A stretch of 55,730 bases of DNA, taken from an uncultured Prevotellaceae bacterium (lineage in GTDB: Bacteria; Bacteroidota; Bacteroidia; Bacteroidales; Bacteroidaceae). The translations under genes and the position numbers were made by a program. Location of the stretch: NCBI GenBank assembly GCA_902775605.1, contig CACYNE010000015.1:1-55730 (forward strand), read 5' to 3'. Within the stretch, counting starts at the first letter, position 1, and the number at the start of each line of letters is the position of its first letter. Below, one piece after another: positions 25,359 through 35,440 of the stretch. The notes under the pieces were generated by a model. It had not been told where the DNA came from. It saw only the letters and a list, made by a program, of their open reading frames with translations, and searched no databases.

Positions 25359-27695
25359 TTATTTCGCGATGCTAACCACCGTTTTCTGTCCGTTATAATC
25401 TACAACTTTCTGCTGTCCGTTGGGGGTGACAACGGTGAACTGGCGCTTCGTGAGCATACCGGGATAACTGCCCTTACGATCGTCGATGGTGAGGGTGCGG
25501 GTCTTATCGTTCCAGTGGAAGGTGATGGTGGCATACTGGCCCTTCTCGTAGTTGTAGTTGTCGCCTTCGTCCTCATAGAGTACGAACGAGCCGTTAGCAC
25601 CGGGATAGACGCGCAACTCAAGGTTGTCCCATTTCTTCTCGCCAACATACTGCATCTCGGGACCGAGGGGCAGGATGCTGCCGGCACGGACGAACATGGG
25701 CACGCGGTCGAGGGTCGTGGTCAGCGTCAAGTTCTGGCCGCCGTTATACTTCTTGTTGGTCCAGAAGTCATACCATGTGGTGCCCTTTGGCAGGTATTTT
25801 ACGGCTGTCTTAGTGGCTGTCCAGTCAATGCCACTATTCTCTTTTTTCTCTCCACCGTCCTCTTTTCTCCTATCCCAGCCTGTCATGGCATCGGTGCGGA
25901 TAATCTTCTCCTCGGTGTACTGCGGATTGACAATGGGGGCGGCGAGGATGCTACGGCCGAACATAAACTCATCGTTATTGTTCCAGACGTTCTTGTCGCT
26001 GGCGAAGTCGCTGAACAGCGGACGCATGTAGCTATCGTTGTTCGAGGTCACTTGCCAAGCGGTGCTATAGAGATAAGGAATCAGACGATAACGCAGGCGG
26101 ATCTGCTTCTCGATGGCGTCGTAAACGGGCTCGCCCTTCTTGCCGAACTGCCAAATCTCGCGGGGAGCATCGGCACCATGACTGCGGAACACGGGACAGA
26201 ACAGTCCGTACTGCATCCAGCGCACGTAGAGCTCCTGGAACTGTGGGTTCTTTGGAGCAGAGCCACCGCCACGGGTGTTGTAAGAGCCGCAGAAGAAACC
26301 GCCGATGTCAGTATTGAAGTTGGGGTTACCGGTCAGCGAGTAGCTCAGGCCGGCAGGCACCTGCTTGCGCAGCATGTCCCATGATGAGTTGACGTCACCG
26401 CTCCACATGTTTGAGCCATAGTGCTGCTGACCGGCAAACGAGCTGCGGGTCATGATGAAGACGCGCTTGTCGTTGTAGTCCTTACGCTGGGCCTGATAGA
26501 TGCCGCGAACGGTCTCCAAAGGGAAGGCGTTGCGCTGTGAGCGCCATGTGCCGCCATAGACCTTGTGCTCGTAGTCGCTCTCCTTGGGATTGAAGAAGTC
26601 GGGGTCGGTAGAGTCCATCCACCAGGCATCGGTGCCGTATTCATAGAGTGTCTTCAGATATTTCCAGTAGATGGCGCGGGCCTCGGGATGGAAAGCGTCA
26701 TAGACCTTTACGCCTGAGGGGTATTTCATCACTGGGGGCCAGATATGTGAGATGCCGCTCTGGGGCCAGGTCTCGAAGGGCATCAACAGTCCTTTGGCAT
26801 CGAGCTCGCGGAACTGCTGGGTCATAGGACCGAAGCTGGCCCAGATGGAAATCATGAAGTGGGCGTGCTTGGCGTGAACGTTCTTAATCATCTGTGCACC
26901 ATTCTGGAAGTCCTCTGAAAGGAAGTCCATGGCGTTCCACAGATAGTTTGAACCCCAGTACTGCCAGTCTTGGATGATACCGTCGAGGGGCACGTTCAGT
27001 ACGCGGTACTGGTCAACGATGCCCTCTGTCTCGCGGGCGGTCTTATAGCGTTCCTTCGACTGCCAGTAGCCATAGGTCCACAGGGGGAACATGGGCACGT
27101 CGCCAGAGAGGTAGCGCATTTGGGCGATGACGCCATCAGCACTGCCGCCATACATGAAATAATAGTCCACGCCATCGCCTACTTCTGCGTCGAAGGTCAT
27201 GCCGTTGGCGTTGTCCTCAAAGAGGGTAGGAGAGTAGTTCTCCCAGTAGATGCCCCAGCCCTTGATGCTCTGAAGCACATTCTGGAAGTCCTCCAGGTTT
27301 GACTGTTCCATGCGTTTCTTCTCGCCGCGACGGTTCATCTTGCCGTTCTGGATAGTACCCAGTCCGTAGATGGCCTCGTCCTTGTCAAGGGTGAAGGTCT
27401 GGCGGGCTTCCTTCACGTCGCAGTTCTTCTCCTTGAGCAGCACTTTGCCTTTGGCGGTGAGGAATGTCAGGTTGCCCTGTGCGTCCTGCTTCACCGTCAG
27501 TTCTTTACTGGATGTTGTGTTGCCTTTCTTCACCACGTTCACCTGTTCGGGCTTTGCCGTCACCACAAGTGTCTTGGTGGGCTGTCCTTTCACCACATGC
27601 ACAATGGATGGGGTGATGAACTCAATCTTCACGTCTTGGGCTTGGATCTGCGTCCAGCCAGCGGCCAAGATGGCCAGAGATAGTAATTTCTTCAT
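25359..27695 (-). CDS. GH31 alpha-glycosidase, probable alpha-xylosidase
   Basis: 778 residues with signal peptide MKKLLSLAILAAGWTQIQAQ. GH31 features are the N-terminal beta-sandwich with DEAIYGLGTIQNG, the barrel motif DGIIQDWQYWG, nucleophile Asp361 in WWMDSTDPD and acid/base Asp434 in WSGDVNSSWD. The order and spacing, and WPPVMKYPSGVKVYDAFHPE, resemble alpha-xylosidases of Bacteroidota, but without the extra PA14 insert. It would remove terminal alpha-xylosyl (or alpha-glucosyl) groups. It is the last gene of a minus-strand operon GH43-GH95-CE1-GH31. An insert rich in Lys/Glu (RRKEDGGEKKENSG, about residue 612-625) sits in the C-terminal half. Specificity is inferred from context. Confidence 0.88.
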   Translation of the reverse strand: MKKLLSLAILAAGWTQIQAQDVKIEFITPSIVHVVKGQPTKTLVVTAKPEQVNVVKKGNTTSSKELTVKQDAQGNLTFLTAKGKVLLKEKNCDVKEARQTFTLDKDEAIYGLGTIQNGKMNRRGEKKRMEQSNLEDFQNVLQSIKGWGIYWENYSPTLFEDNANGMTFDAEVGDGVDYYFMYGGSADGVIAQMRYLSGDVPMFPLWTYGYWQSKERYKTARETEGIVDQYRVLNVPLDGIIQDWQYWGSNYLWNAMDFLSEDFQNGAQMIKNVHAKHAHFMISIWASFGPMTQQFRELDAKGLLMPFETWPQSGISHIWPPVMKYPSGVKVYDAFHPEARAIYWKYLKTLYEYGTDAWWMDSTDPDFFNPKESDYEHKVYGGTWRSQRNAFPLETVRGIYQAQRKDYNDKRVFIMTRSSFAGQQHYGSNMWSGDVNSSWDMLRKQVPAGLSYSLTGNPNFNTDIGGFFCGSYNTRGGGSAPKNPQFQELYVRWMQYGLFCPVFRSHGADAPREIWQFGKKGEPVYDAIEKQIRLRYRLIPYLYSTAWQVTSNNDSYMRPLFSDFASDKNVWNNNDEFMFGRSILAAPIVNPQYTEEKIIRTDAMTGWDRRKEDGGEKKENSGIDWTATKTAVKYLPKGTTWYDFWTNKKYNGGQNLTLTTTLDRVPMFVRAGSILPLGPEMQYVGEKKWDNLELRVYPGANGSFVLYEDEGDNYNYEKGQYATITFHWNDKTRTLTIDDRKGSYPGMLTKRQFTVVTPNGQQKVVDYNGQKTVVSIAK

Positions 27696-27707
27696 TTTGT
27701 CATTTAA

Positions 27708-29081
27708 TTATGGAGTTAGTATTTTCTTGTTGTTCTTAATCAGGACCGCTCCATGTCTGGGCGTCTGGCTGGCTTTGATGCCAGAGAGGGTATAGACAGT
27801 GGTTTCTGATGGAGTGGGAACAACGGATGTATGGATGGCTGTTACGTCCTCGTTAGTTGTGTTGATAACAATGTCTGTGATGGTGATGACGTCGGAAGAT
27901 GACGGACGAGTGATGGTCAGTTTGTATTCTCCCCAACCGTCTTCTACACTGAACAGAAGGTCTGCCTCGCAGTTGGCAGCAACAGAGGTGTTTAATAGGT
28001 AGTTCTTCGGACTGGTGAGCTTCTGAATCTGCACCTTGATTTGCTTCTCGGCATCGCCATCTGCCTTGAAGTGAAGCTTGTAGTTGCCGTTCTTGAACTG
28101 CAGTGAACGATAGACGTTCTGGTTGGCATCGGTCTTCTGGGTGGTACCGAATCTCAGCAGAATGGTGCCACTGTTCATTGTCCAGCCGTGTTTCTTGGGC
28201 TCGTAGCTTTCTTGTTCGATACGCGGGCGCCATTTCAGTGTGGTGTCGCAGGGCGAGTCAAGGGTGTACTCCTTGAAGAAGTCCCACATGGTCTGTGAGG
28301 AGCTGTTGACTTCTGTCTTATTGGTGAAAGGCTCGTGGCCCATACCGTCAATCTCGTAGAAGATGATGGGGAAACCACCCTCGCCAGCCTCGTAGATGCT
28401 CTTGGTGAATTTGCCGCTCACAGTGGTCTTTACGGGCACGGGGTTGGCACCATTGCGGGCCACCATGTCATCGATGACGTTGGGTACCAGCGAGTATTTT
28501 ACGAAGTCGTCGCTCTTGCCGTGGATATGCAGGAAGGGCACGGGGCGTTCGCTGGTGTGGTGTAGATGGAACTCGTTGATGGGATAGCCGCTGATGGCAG
28601 CGAAGGCCGCAAAGATATGGCTGCAGGTGTTGGCCATGGTATAGGTCATCATGCCGCCGTTAGAGAAGCCGCAGCAATAGAGTCGCTGACGGTCTAGGGG
28701 GTATTTCGAATCAATATCCTCGATAATGGCTTTTAGGAAGTCTGTGTCGAAGTTCTCTTCGCCATAAGCTGACCAGCCATTGGCCTGCATGCCGCCCAAG
28801 CCGGGGAATGTAGTGGGAAGTCCCTGTGGATAGGCTACAATAAAACTATCCTTGTCGGCAATAGAGTTGAAGTTGGGGTCGTGTGATGTGGTGGTGACAG
28901 TACCGCCGGCTCCATGAAGCGAGATGACCAGCGGGGCATGCTCCTTGACTTTGTTAGGCACATAGAGAAGATACTTACGCGTATCATTTCCTACCTTGAT
29001 GGTGATGAACTTGTTTACCTTTGCTGCCTGCAGCATCAGTGTGCTGCATAGGGCGAGCGCCATAGTGATTATTCTTTTCAT
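27708..29081 (-). CDS. CE1-type esterase (feruloyl or acetyl xylan esterase-like)
   Basis: 457 residues with signal peptide MKRIITMALALCSTLMLQAA. The alpha/beta-hydrolase part (about 25-280) has PLVISLHGAGG (oxyanion region), nucleophile Ser140 in GFSNGGMM, a later HIHGKSDD and GMGHEPF that can supply Asp and His. This is the LpqC/PHB-depolymerase-like branch of CE1, which includes feruloyl and acetyl xylan esterases. Residues about 285-415 form a beta-rich module of unknown type, possibly carbohydrate binding. The end (VYTLSGIKASQ...AVLIKNNKKILTP) is a version of the short tail. It lies three bases after GH95-2 and 12 bases before GH31. Removal of ester groups from xylan side chains is the likely role. 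Confidence 0.82.
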   Translation of the reverse strand: MKRIITMALALCSTLMLQAAKVNKFITIKVGNDTRKYLLYVPNKVKEHAPLVISLHGAGGTVTTTSHDPNFNSIADKDSFIVAYPQGLPTTFPGLGGMQANGWSAYGEENFDTDFLKAIIEDIDSKYPLDRQRLYCCGFSNGGMMTYTMANTCSHIFAAFAAISGYPINEFHLHHTSERPVPFLHIHGKSDDFVKYSLVPNVIDDMVARNGANPVPVKTTVSGKFTKSIYEAGEGGFPIIFYEIDGMGHEPFTNKTEVNSSSQTMWDFFKEYTLDSPCDTTLKWRPRIEQESYEPKKHGWTMNSGTILLRFGTTQKTDANQNVYRSLQFKNGNYKLHFKADGDAEKQIKVQIQKLTSPKNYLLNTSVAANCEADLLFSVEDGWGEYKLTITRPSSSDVITITDIVINTTNEDVTAIHTSVVPTPSETTVYTLSGIKASQTPRHGAVLIKNNKKILTP

Positions 29082-29084
29082 TGG

Positions 29085-31709
29085 TTATTGAAATATTGTT
29101 TTCTTTCCGTTGACAATATAGATGCCCCTCTTAGGGTTCTTGACCTCACGACCCTGCAGGTCGTAACATTTCTCCTTCCATTTTCCACTTTCCTCTTTCA
29201 TCTTTTCGTTTTCCTCAATGCCTGTCATTGTACCTTTCTTATAAATATGGTACTCACCGCCTGCCACTGTCTGGATGTCGTATTCATGGACTTTCTTGAC
29301 GGTAGCCTTAGGAGCAGTGGTCAGTGATGGCGAGAGTAAAGGCTCTTTGATGTCGGCAGGCGCATAGAGTGGGTTGGGGCATGCGCCTTCGGCAGTCTGC
29401 ATATTTTCTGCCTCTAATTCTACATAGGAGCGAAGGCGGAGCGTGCCACCAATGGTAGAGCGGATGGTGGCTGTGGTGATGGCATTGTCGGTCCATTCCA
29501 TATCGACCTCGAAACCTCCACGTGCTCGCAGTCCGGTGATGCTGCCCTTCTTCCATGTGACTGGCAGTGCAGGCAGAAGGTGAACGGCACCATCGTGACT
29601 CTGCAACAGCATCTCGGCGATGCCTGCCGTGGCACCAAAGTTGCCGTCAATCTGAAATGGTGGGTGGGCATCGAAGAGGTTGGGGAATGTTCGCCCGTTG
29701 GGATACTGTGAGGTGGCATCTTCAGAGGGCAGCAGCTTGAGCATGTTCTTGATAATTGTCAGGGCATGATTGCCGTTGAGCATACGTGCCCAGAAACAGA
29801 TCTTCCAGCCTAAGCTCCAGCCTGTAGCCTCATCGCCGCGGTCGGTCAGTGTCTGCTTGGCAGCGGCAAAGAGTTCATTGTGGCTGTAGGGACTGATCTG
29901 ATTTGAAGGGAAGAGACCATAGAGATGGGAGATGTGACGGTGGTGCATGTCACTGCCGTCGGCATCGATGAGCCACTCTTGCAGCTGCTTTCTGCTACCA
30001 ATCTGCATGGGGGGCAGGTTTGAGAGGGCTGATGTAAGACGGCTGATGTAAGATGTGTCCTCGCCTAAGATCTCAGCAGCTTTCAGGGTGTTCGACAGCG
30101 CATCGAACACAATCTGATTGTCCATGGTGCAACCGGCGGTGATGGGCGTGGACTTGCCGGCAGGTCCCTGCTCAGGACTGACGGAAGGAACGACGACCAA
30201 CCAGTTGTGGTATTTGGGATGGGGCACCATGAAATCCATATAAAAGTCGGCTGTGCCCTTGATGACTGGATACCACTCGCGTAGGAACTCCACGTCGCCC
30301 GTGTAGAGATAGTGCTGCCAAAGGTGTGTGGCCAGCCATGCTCCACCATTGGGATACATGCCCCAGAAGGCGCCATCCACCGGACCGGCGATGCGCCACA
30401 GGTCAGTGTTGTGATGAGCCACCCATCCGCTGCATTTATACATTTTCTGTGCTGTAATGGCTCCCGTTTCACTCAGGTCGCGAATCATCGAGAAGAAGGG
30501 GACGTTGGTCTCGGTGAGGTTGCACACCTCCGATGGCCAGTAGTTCATCTCGGCATTGATGTTGATGGTGTATTTCGAGTCCCACGGTGCATCTTTCTTG
30601 TCGTTCCAAAGGCCCTGCAGGTTGGCAGGTTGGCCACCACGCTGACTCGATGATATCAGCAGATAGCGGCCGTAGTTGAATAACAGTGTTACCATGCCCC
30701 AGTCGGTACTGCCAGTGAATTTCTGTAGTCGCTTCTCTGTGGTCAGCTTGGCATTAGCCGCTGTTGAAGGCATCCAGAATTTCACACGGTTATACTGTGC
30801 CTGGTAAGCCTCGGTGTGTCGGCTGAGCAGGGTGGCATAGTCGTGCTGACGGGCATTGGTGAGATATGACAGCGCCTGTGCAGAAGCCTTGCCGCTGACG
30901 TTCTTGTAGTTGACATAGTTGGTGGCTGCCGAGATATAGATGGTGGCGGAAGTGAAGTTCTTCACTGTAATGAGACCGCTTGAGCCGTAGGTCACCGTAC
31001 CGTCGCTCTCAACCTGATAGCGCAAGGTGGCCTTTAACTTACTGGCTATGCCTTCATGGTCAACACCACTGATGGTGGCAATGGCACAGTCGGCAGTCTT
31101 GGAATAGGCTGTGGAGTAGGGGGCCGAGTGCTTGATGGTAACGGTGCTCAAGGTGTCAGCCTCCAGGCGTAGCACGATGATGCTGTCGGGCATGGTGGCA
31201 AAGGCTGTGCGACGATAGTGGTGACCGTTATGATCAAAGGTTACCGTTGACAGCGCTGTCTGGAGGTCCAGTTCGCGATGATAGTTCTCTACCTTGTCGG
31301 CAACGATGTCGGACTGTGTGATCTTCAGACTGCCCAACGTGAGGTATTTCATGCCGTGAGGACCTTTGATAAACTGCTGATTGATGAGGTCTTCGGCCTG
31401 TTGCTCCTTGCCATTGAAGATCAGGTCGCGAACCTGTTGTAGGTAGTTGGCTGCGGTAGTGCTGTTATTGTTATGCGGACCGCCGCTCCAGAAGGAGTCT
31501 TCGTTCAGTTGAATCTCGTCAGTGCGTGTGCCGCCATAGATCATGCCGCCCAGGCGACCATTGCCTATTGGCAGAGCCTCCAACCAGATGGAAGCGGGCT
31601 TGTCGTACCACAGGCATTCTGTGTTGTCGTCGGTCTGCGCTGCTGCAGGAATTAATGATATGAGAGAAATGACAAGCGAAAGCCCTGTCCTTAAACGTGA
31701 ATGTTTCAT
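29085..31709 (-). CDS. GH95 alpha-L-fucosidase or alpha-L-galactosidase (copy 2)
   Basis: 874 residues with a signal peptide ending near LIPAAAQ. It has the same GH95 motifs as copy 1: [68 protein letters not shown] and [13 protein letters not shown]. Unlike copy 1 it ends with a Glu/Lys stretch ([18 protein letters not shown]) and the tail [20 protein letters not shown] ending GKKTIFQ. The stretch is encoded by a 7-bp repeat. It should remove alpha-L-fucosyl or alpha-L-galactosyl caps. Its ATG overlaps the GH43 stop by four bases (ATGA), so translation is probably coupled. The two GH95 copies probably act at different sites in the cell because only one carries the tail. Confidence 0.9.
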   Translation of the reverse strand: MKHSRLRTGLSLVISLISLIPAAAQTDDNTECLWYDKPASIWLEALPIGNGRLGGMIYGGTRTDEIQLNEDSFWSGGPHNNNSTTAANYLQQVRDLIFNGKEQQAEDLINQQFIKGPHGMKYLTLGSLKITQSDIVADKVENYHRELDLQTALSTVTFDHNGHHYRRTAFATMPDSIIVLRLEADTLSTVTIKHSAPYSTAYSKTADCAIATISGVDHEGIASKLKATLRYQVESDGTVTYGSSGLITVKNFTSATIYISAATNYVNYKNVSGKASAQALSYLTNARQHDYATLLSRHTEAYQAQYNRVKFWMPSTAANAKLTTEKRLQKFTGSTDWGMVTLLFNYGRYLLISSSQRGGQPANLQGLWNDKKDAPWDSKYTININAEMNYWPSEVCNLTETNVPFFSMIRDLSETGAITAQKMYKCSGWVAHHNTDLWRIAGPVDGAFWGMYPNGGAWLATHLWQHYLYTGDVEFLREWYPVIKGTADFYMDFMVPHPKYHNWLVVVPSVSPEQGPAGKSTPITAGCTMDNQIVFDALSNTLKAAEILGEDTSYISRLTSALSNLPPMQIGSRKQLQEWLIDADGSDMHHRHISHLYGLFPSNQISPYSHNELFAAAKQTLTDRGDEATGWSLGWKICFWARMLNGNHALTIIKNMLKLLPSEDATSQYPNGRTFPNLFDAHPPFQIDGNFGATAGIAEMLLQSHDGAVHLLPALPVTWKKGSITGLRARGGFEVDMEWTDNAITTATIRSTIGGTLRLRSYVELEAENMQTAEGACPNPLYAPADIKEPLLSPSLTTAPKATVKKVHEYDIQTVAGGEYHIYKKGTMTGIEENEKMKEESGKWKEKCYDLQGREVKNPKRGIYIVNGKKTIFQ
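29172..29213 (-). repeat. 7-bp tract (GAAANNG-like) x6 in the GH95-2 gene
   Basis: On the minus strand six units run in order: GAAAACG, AAAAGAT, GAAAGAG, GAAAGTG, GAAAATG, GAAGGAG. The tract of 42 bases is a multiple of three, so it is read through in frame and encodes the charged linker before the tail. Confidence 0.85.
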
Positions 31710-33208
31710 AGTGAAATCTTTTTACCGTTGACAATCTTTATACCATGATGTGAGCTCTCACTGTCAATCCTGTTTCCTCGCAGGTTATAGGCGTTCTTGT
31801 TTGTAGTTTTATGATGATGGAGCTCATGAATGGCAGTGGGGGCTTCAAAGAACTGCCAGTTGTCGAAGTCGAAAAGTGATTGTCCTGAGCCTGCGAAGGT
31901 GAAGAAAAGATTCTGAACGCCTGTGATAGACTGTGTCAGGTCGCAAGTGACGTCAGTCCACTCGCCATTAGTCGATTCGAGAGTCAGGCGACCTTTAATG
32001 GTGCCTGATTTAGATCCGGTGCGGATAATGAGGGTAGCCTTGCCATTGGCTTTGATGCGGGCCTTGAATGATTTTGCCCCTGCGGTGCCGAAATCCACAT
32101 TGCGCACCTTGATATAGTCGCCTGTGCTGATATTAGTGACGTAGCAGCCGGTATAGTCGCCCTCGCAGAGCACGCCCTGACATTGGTTGATGGTCTCGGC
32201 CTCCTGCAAGACAAAGGGATTGAGCGTCTGAAGGGGTTCCACACCCTTGGTGGTGAAGTTGATGTGTGGAATGGTGCCGTCCTCGTTGGGTGTAAACTCC
32301 TCTACACAGGTAGAGCGCTTGTAACCGCCACCACCAGACAACTTACCATTGTGATAAAACATGTAGTGGTGCCCCTTGAACTCTACGCTGCCGCCGTGGA
32401 TAGTAAAACTGTTCTGGGCCTGTTCCAGGATTTTTCCCTGATACTTCCACGGACCAGTAATCTTGTCGGCAGTGGAGTAGGCCCAATGCTCAGGCACGCC
32501 GCCAGCAGCATATTCCAGATAGTATTTGCCGTTTTTCTTGTAGATCCACGAGGCTTCCTCGAAGTTGGTCTTGGGTGTGCCGTCGTCGTTATAGCCTTTG
32601 TAGGGACCGAAGGCTTCCTCGTCCTTGGTCTTCACTTCTTTCTCGCCACCGCTGATAGCAGTCATGGTCTTCGTCAATTTGGTGTACCACAGCATGTTAT
32701 TGCCATAGAAAAGGTAGGCTTGCCCGTCGTCATCAATCATCACGGTAGGGTCAATCTTGAACCATCCTTTTACCAATGGTCTCTTAATGGGATCTTTATA
32801 GGGGCCAGCGGGGTTGTCGGCCACAGCCACACCGATGCCGGGGTAAGCCTCGCCCTTGATGGTGGCGGTGCAGTACCAGTACCACTTGCCGTTGCGCTCA
32901 ATGCATTGGCTGGCCCAACAATCGTTGTCCTGCTTGGCCCAAGCCGAGAAAGTCTTTGATGTCAGTGGGGTGCCGCGATAGGTCCAGTTTACCATGTCAA
33001 CGGTACTATAGAGCAGCCAGTCCTTCATGGTGAAGTAGCCATTGATGGTCTCGTTCTCGTCGTGGTCAACGAAAAGATAGAGTGTGTCACCATGCACATA
33101 AGGAGCAGGATCTGGCGTGTAACGATCACAGATAATGGGGTTCTGGGAATGAATGGAAAGAGTGGCCATGCAAGCCAGAATGGTTGTTAGGAGTAAGTTT
33201 TTAGTCAT
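31706..33208 (-). CDS. GH43 arabinofuranosidase/xylosidase with C-terminal CBM6-like domain
   Basis: 500 residues; the signal peptide ends near LSIHSQ. The GH43 propeller has the base Asp33 in TPDPAPYV, the middle Asp in [19 protein letters not shown] and the acid Glu in [16 protein letters not shown]. Residues about 325-455 look like a CBM6-type beta-sandwich ([34 protein letters not shown]). The end ([10 protein letters not shown]...[12 protein letters not shown]) is the short secreted-protein tail. It probably removes arabinofuranose from arabinoxylan or xylose from chain ends. It is the first gene of the four-gene minus operon, and its stop overlaps the GH95-2 start. Confidence 0.88.
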   Translation of the reverse strand: MTKNLLLTTILACMATLSIHSQNPIICDRYTPDPAPYVHGDTLYLFVDHDENETINGYFTMKDWLLYSTVDMVNWTYRGTPLTSKTFSAWAKQDNDCWASQCIERNGKWYWYCTATIKGEAYPGIGVAVADNPAGPYKDPIKRPLVKGWFKIDPTVMIDDDGQAYLFYGNNMLWYTKLTKTMTAISGGEKEVKTKDEEAFGPYKGYNDDGTPKTNFEEASWIYKKNGKYYLEYAAGGVPEHWAYSTADKITGPWKYQGKILEQAQNSFTIHGGSVEFKGHHYMFYHNGKLSGGGGYKRSTCVEEFTPNEDGTIPHINFTTKGVEPLQTLNPFVLQEAETINQCQGVLCEGDYTGCYVTNISTGDYIKVRNVDFGTAGAKSFKARIKANGKATLIIRTGSKSGTIKGRLTLESTNGEWTDVTCDLTQSITGVQNLFFTFAGSGQSLFDFDNWQFFEAPTAIHELHHHKTTNKNAYNLRGNRIDSESSHHGIKIVNGKKISL

Positions 33209-33225
33209 TTTCTTAAAATTTCTTG

Positions 33226-33233
33226 CAAAATTA
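33226..33233 (-). promoter_or_regulatory. -7 element of the GH43 operon
   Basis: The minus strand reads TAATTTTG, fitting TAnnTTTG, 17 bases before the GH43 ATG. No -33 TTTG is seen. It is back-to-back with the nitroreductase promoter. Confidence 0.55.
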
Positions 33234-33242
33234 GTAAATTCA

Positions 33243-33273
33243 CTTGATAATTCGGGATTATTGTGTATATTTG
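33243..33273 (+). promoter_or_regulatory. Promoter of the nitroreductase gene
   Basis: CTTG at 33243-33246 (one mismatch to TTTG), a 19-base spacer, then TATATTTG at 33266-33273. It lies 33 bases before the ATG at 33307. Confidence 0.65.
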
Positions 33274-33306
33274 TGGCAGAATTTGATATTTTTTAGTATA
33301 AAGCGT

Positions 33307-33804
33307 ATGAACTTTTTGGAATTAGTGAAACAGAGATACAGCTGTCGCGACTATCAGTCGAAAGCTGTAGAGCAGGAGAAGTTAGATTACATCATGGAAT
33401 GCGTCCGTATGGCGCCTTCGGCAGTGAATAAGCAGCCTTGGAAATTCCGTTTTGTCACCGCTGAGGCTGACAAAGCCAAGTTGTTGACTACCTATCGTCG
33501 TGACTGGCTGGCTTCAGCCCCAATGTATATCATCTGTTCTGTCCTTCACGATGAGGAATGGGTACGCTTTGATGGCAAACATCATGGCGACATTGATATC
33601 GCTATTGCCGTGGAGCATCTCTGTCTGGCTGCAACGGAGCAGGGATTGGCCACTTGCTGGGTGTGTAACTTCGACGCCGAGAAGTGTAAGGAGCTCTTCG
33701 CCCTGCCTGAGAACGAAGAGCCCGCTGTGCTGATTCCCATTGGCTACGCCGCTGACGAACTGAAAGAGAAGAAGCGCAAGCCCATGGATGAGATTACTTG
33801 TTGA
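33307..33804 (+). CDS. Nitroreductase-family FMN flavoprotein
   Basis: 165 residues from the ATG at 33307; the in-frame ATG at 33244 lies upstream of the -7 element. The start FLELVKQRYSCRDYQSKAVE and MAPSAVNKQPWKFRFVT are typical FMN-binding parts of small nitroreductases; GLATCWVCNFD and LIPIGYAAD are the usual later motifs. No signal peptide, so cytoplasmic. It probably reduces a quinone, nitro or flavin-type substrate with NAD(P)H; the true substrate is unknown. It is not obviously linked to glycan use. Its 3' end overlaps the end of the convergent GH29 gene by 11 bases. Confidence 0.88.
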   Translation: MNFLELVKQRYSCRDYQSKAVEQEKLDYIMECVRMAPSAVNKQPWKFRFVTAEADKAKLLTTYRRDWLASAPMYIICSVLHDEEWVRFDGKHHGDIDIAIAVEHLCLAATEQGLATCWVCNFDAEKCKELFALPENEEPAVLIPIGYAADELKEKKRKPMDEITC

Positions 33805-35410
33805 TTCTCAACACGGGTGCAATCTTATTACAGGGGGCTGGTAATTGAATTTCCAGTCCCTTTGTTGTCTGGTGAGCCTTGAGTTTGCCGTAACCTAAGA
33901 GTTGCACGCTGGTGATACTCTTCTTGAAGTCTTTGTTGCCTTTAGCCAGCGACTTGATGACGAGTTTGCCGTCCTGAGGCCAACCCATAGCGGTGGCATA
34001 GAGGTATTTCTTGGTCTGGTTGAAACGGATGTCGCGGGCGTCCATACCATTGTACTGACCTTCATTGAAGCCCTGTGCGTTGATCTCGATATTCTTCTCT
34101 GCCACAGGACCTTCGCCGAATTTCACCCAGGGACGAGTACCGAAGATACTCTCGCCATTCTGTGTCATCCAGGCTTCCAACTCATCAAGGAACTGGGCGG
34201 CCTTGTCATCATAGGTACCATCGGCACGAAGGGGGATGTTGAGCAAGAGATTACCGTTCTTTGATACAATATCGACCAACTGCTTTACAAGATTTGTTGC
34301 CGTACGATAGCCGCGCTGATAGACACCAGTGTTGTAATGCCAGTCGCCGATGCAGTTGCAAGTCTGCCAAGGGTCGGGCATGATGGCATTAGGTGCTCCT
34401 CGTTCAACGTCCCAGGTGAGGGCTTTCTTCTGTTCCTCATTCAGGATCTTGCCAAAGACCACGCCACGAGGATTCTTGTTATAGAGGTGTGTGGCAATTT
34501 TCAAACCGCAGTCGCTGATGGGGTAGAAGGGCAATACGGTGACGTCGAAGTAGATGAGGTCGGGGTTATAGCGATTGATGGCGTCAAGTGTTCTGTCGTA
34601 GAAGTTGGTGACAAACTCCTGTGATGGCGGGCAGGCTCCATTGTCCCAGCCCCACTGGGCGTGGATGCGTCCATTATCCCAAGACCCCTGACTCATGGGG
34701 TGGTTCTGCTGGTAGAGCATCTGTGGGTCAAGTCCATCCCACCATTTGCCCTTGCCATCCTCCTTGGTCAGGTTGCCATCATAATACACACCTTTTTTGT
34801 CGCCCTTCAGGTCATAGCGCTGTGAAGGCTCGAACCAGGTCCAGGCGTGGTCTGCGTGAAATGAGATACCCAGTGGCAGTCCTACTTTCTTGGCTGCACG
34901 GGCCCATCCTTCGAGGATATCCTTCTTCGGGCCGATGTTCTTTGAGTTCCAAGGCTGATATTTTGAGTCCCACAGGTCGTAGTTGTCGTGATGGTTTCCC
35001 AATACAAAGAAGTACTGTGCGCCACAGCGCTTATATCGCTCAACTAATGCTTCCGGATCCCATTTCTCTGCTTTGAACAGTGGCAGGATGTCTTTATAGC
35101 CAAACTCAGAAGGGTGACCGTAGTGCTCTACATGATATTTGTATTTAGAGTTGCCCTCCATATACATCTCGCGAGCCATCCAGTCGCCAGAGCCCTCTAC
35201 ACACTGGGCTCCCCAATGGGCCCAGATGCCGAATTTTGCATCGCGAAACCACTCTGGTGTCTGGTGAGTCTCGAGCGACTGCCACGTAGGTTCATACTGT
35301 CCTTTCAGCATCTGCTCATGTACTTCAGATACTGGAACCTGATACTTTTGTGCTGTTGCTGGCGATAACGCCATCAGGCACAAACCGATTGTCCATAAAT
35401 GTTTCTTCAT
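33794..35410 (-). CDS. GH29 alpha-L-fucosidase
   Basis: 538 residues with signal peptide MKKHLWTIGLCLMALSPATAQ. Family GH29 is shown by WFRDAKFGIWAHWGAQCVEG near the start, FFVLGNHHDNYDLWDSK, GISFHADHAWTW and nucleophile Asp289 in DLIYFDV. It is a retaining enzyme that removes alpha-linked L-fucose from glycans such as xyloglucan or host-type structures; some members accept related sugars. It ends with a beta-sandwich domain and has no short tail. It lies 30 bases after the CotH-like gene on the same strand and probably shares its transcript. There is no hairpin at the overlapping convergent end with the nitroreductase. Confidence 0.9.
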   Translation of the reverse strand: MKKHLWTIGLCLMALSPATAQKYQVPVSEVHEQMLKGQYEPTWQSLETHQTPEWFRDAKFGIWAHWGAQCVEGSGDWMAREMYMEGNSKYKYHVEHYGHPSEFGYKDILPLFKAEKWDPEALVERYKRCGAQYFFVLGNHHDNYDLWDSKYQPWNSKNIGPKKDILEGWARAAKKVGLPLGISFHADHAWTWFEPSQRYDLKGDKKGVYYDGNLTKEDGKGKWWDGLDPQMLYQQNHPMSQGSWDNGRIHAQWGWDNGACPPSQEFVTNFYDRTLDAINRYNPDLIYFDVTVLPFYPISDCGLKIATHLYNKNPRGVVFGKILNEEQKKALTWDVERGAPNAIMPDPWQTCNCIGDWHYNTGVYQRGYRTATNLVKQLVDIVSKNGNLLLNIPLRADGTYDDKAAQFLDELEAWMTQNGESIFGTRPWVKFGEGPVAEKNIEINAQGFNEGQYNGMDARDIRFNQTKKYLYATAMGWPQDGKLVIKSLAKGNKDFKKSITSVQLLGYGKLKAHQTTKGLEIQLPAPCNKIAPVLRINK

Positions 35411-35440
35411 TGTAGTTGTTCTTTTAGTAATTGTAGTGCT

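Noticed and set aside
25836-25878. A fourth 7-bp array inside the GH31 gene
   Set aside because: The unit is purine rich and the encoded Lys/Glu insert looks similar, but the period is not regular enough to call a repeat with confidence.
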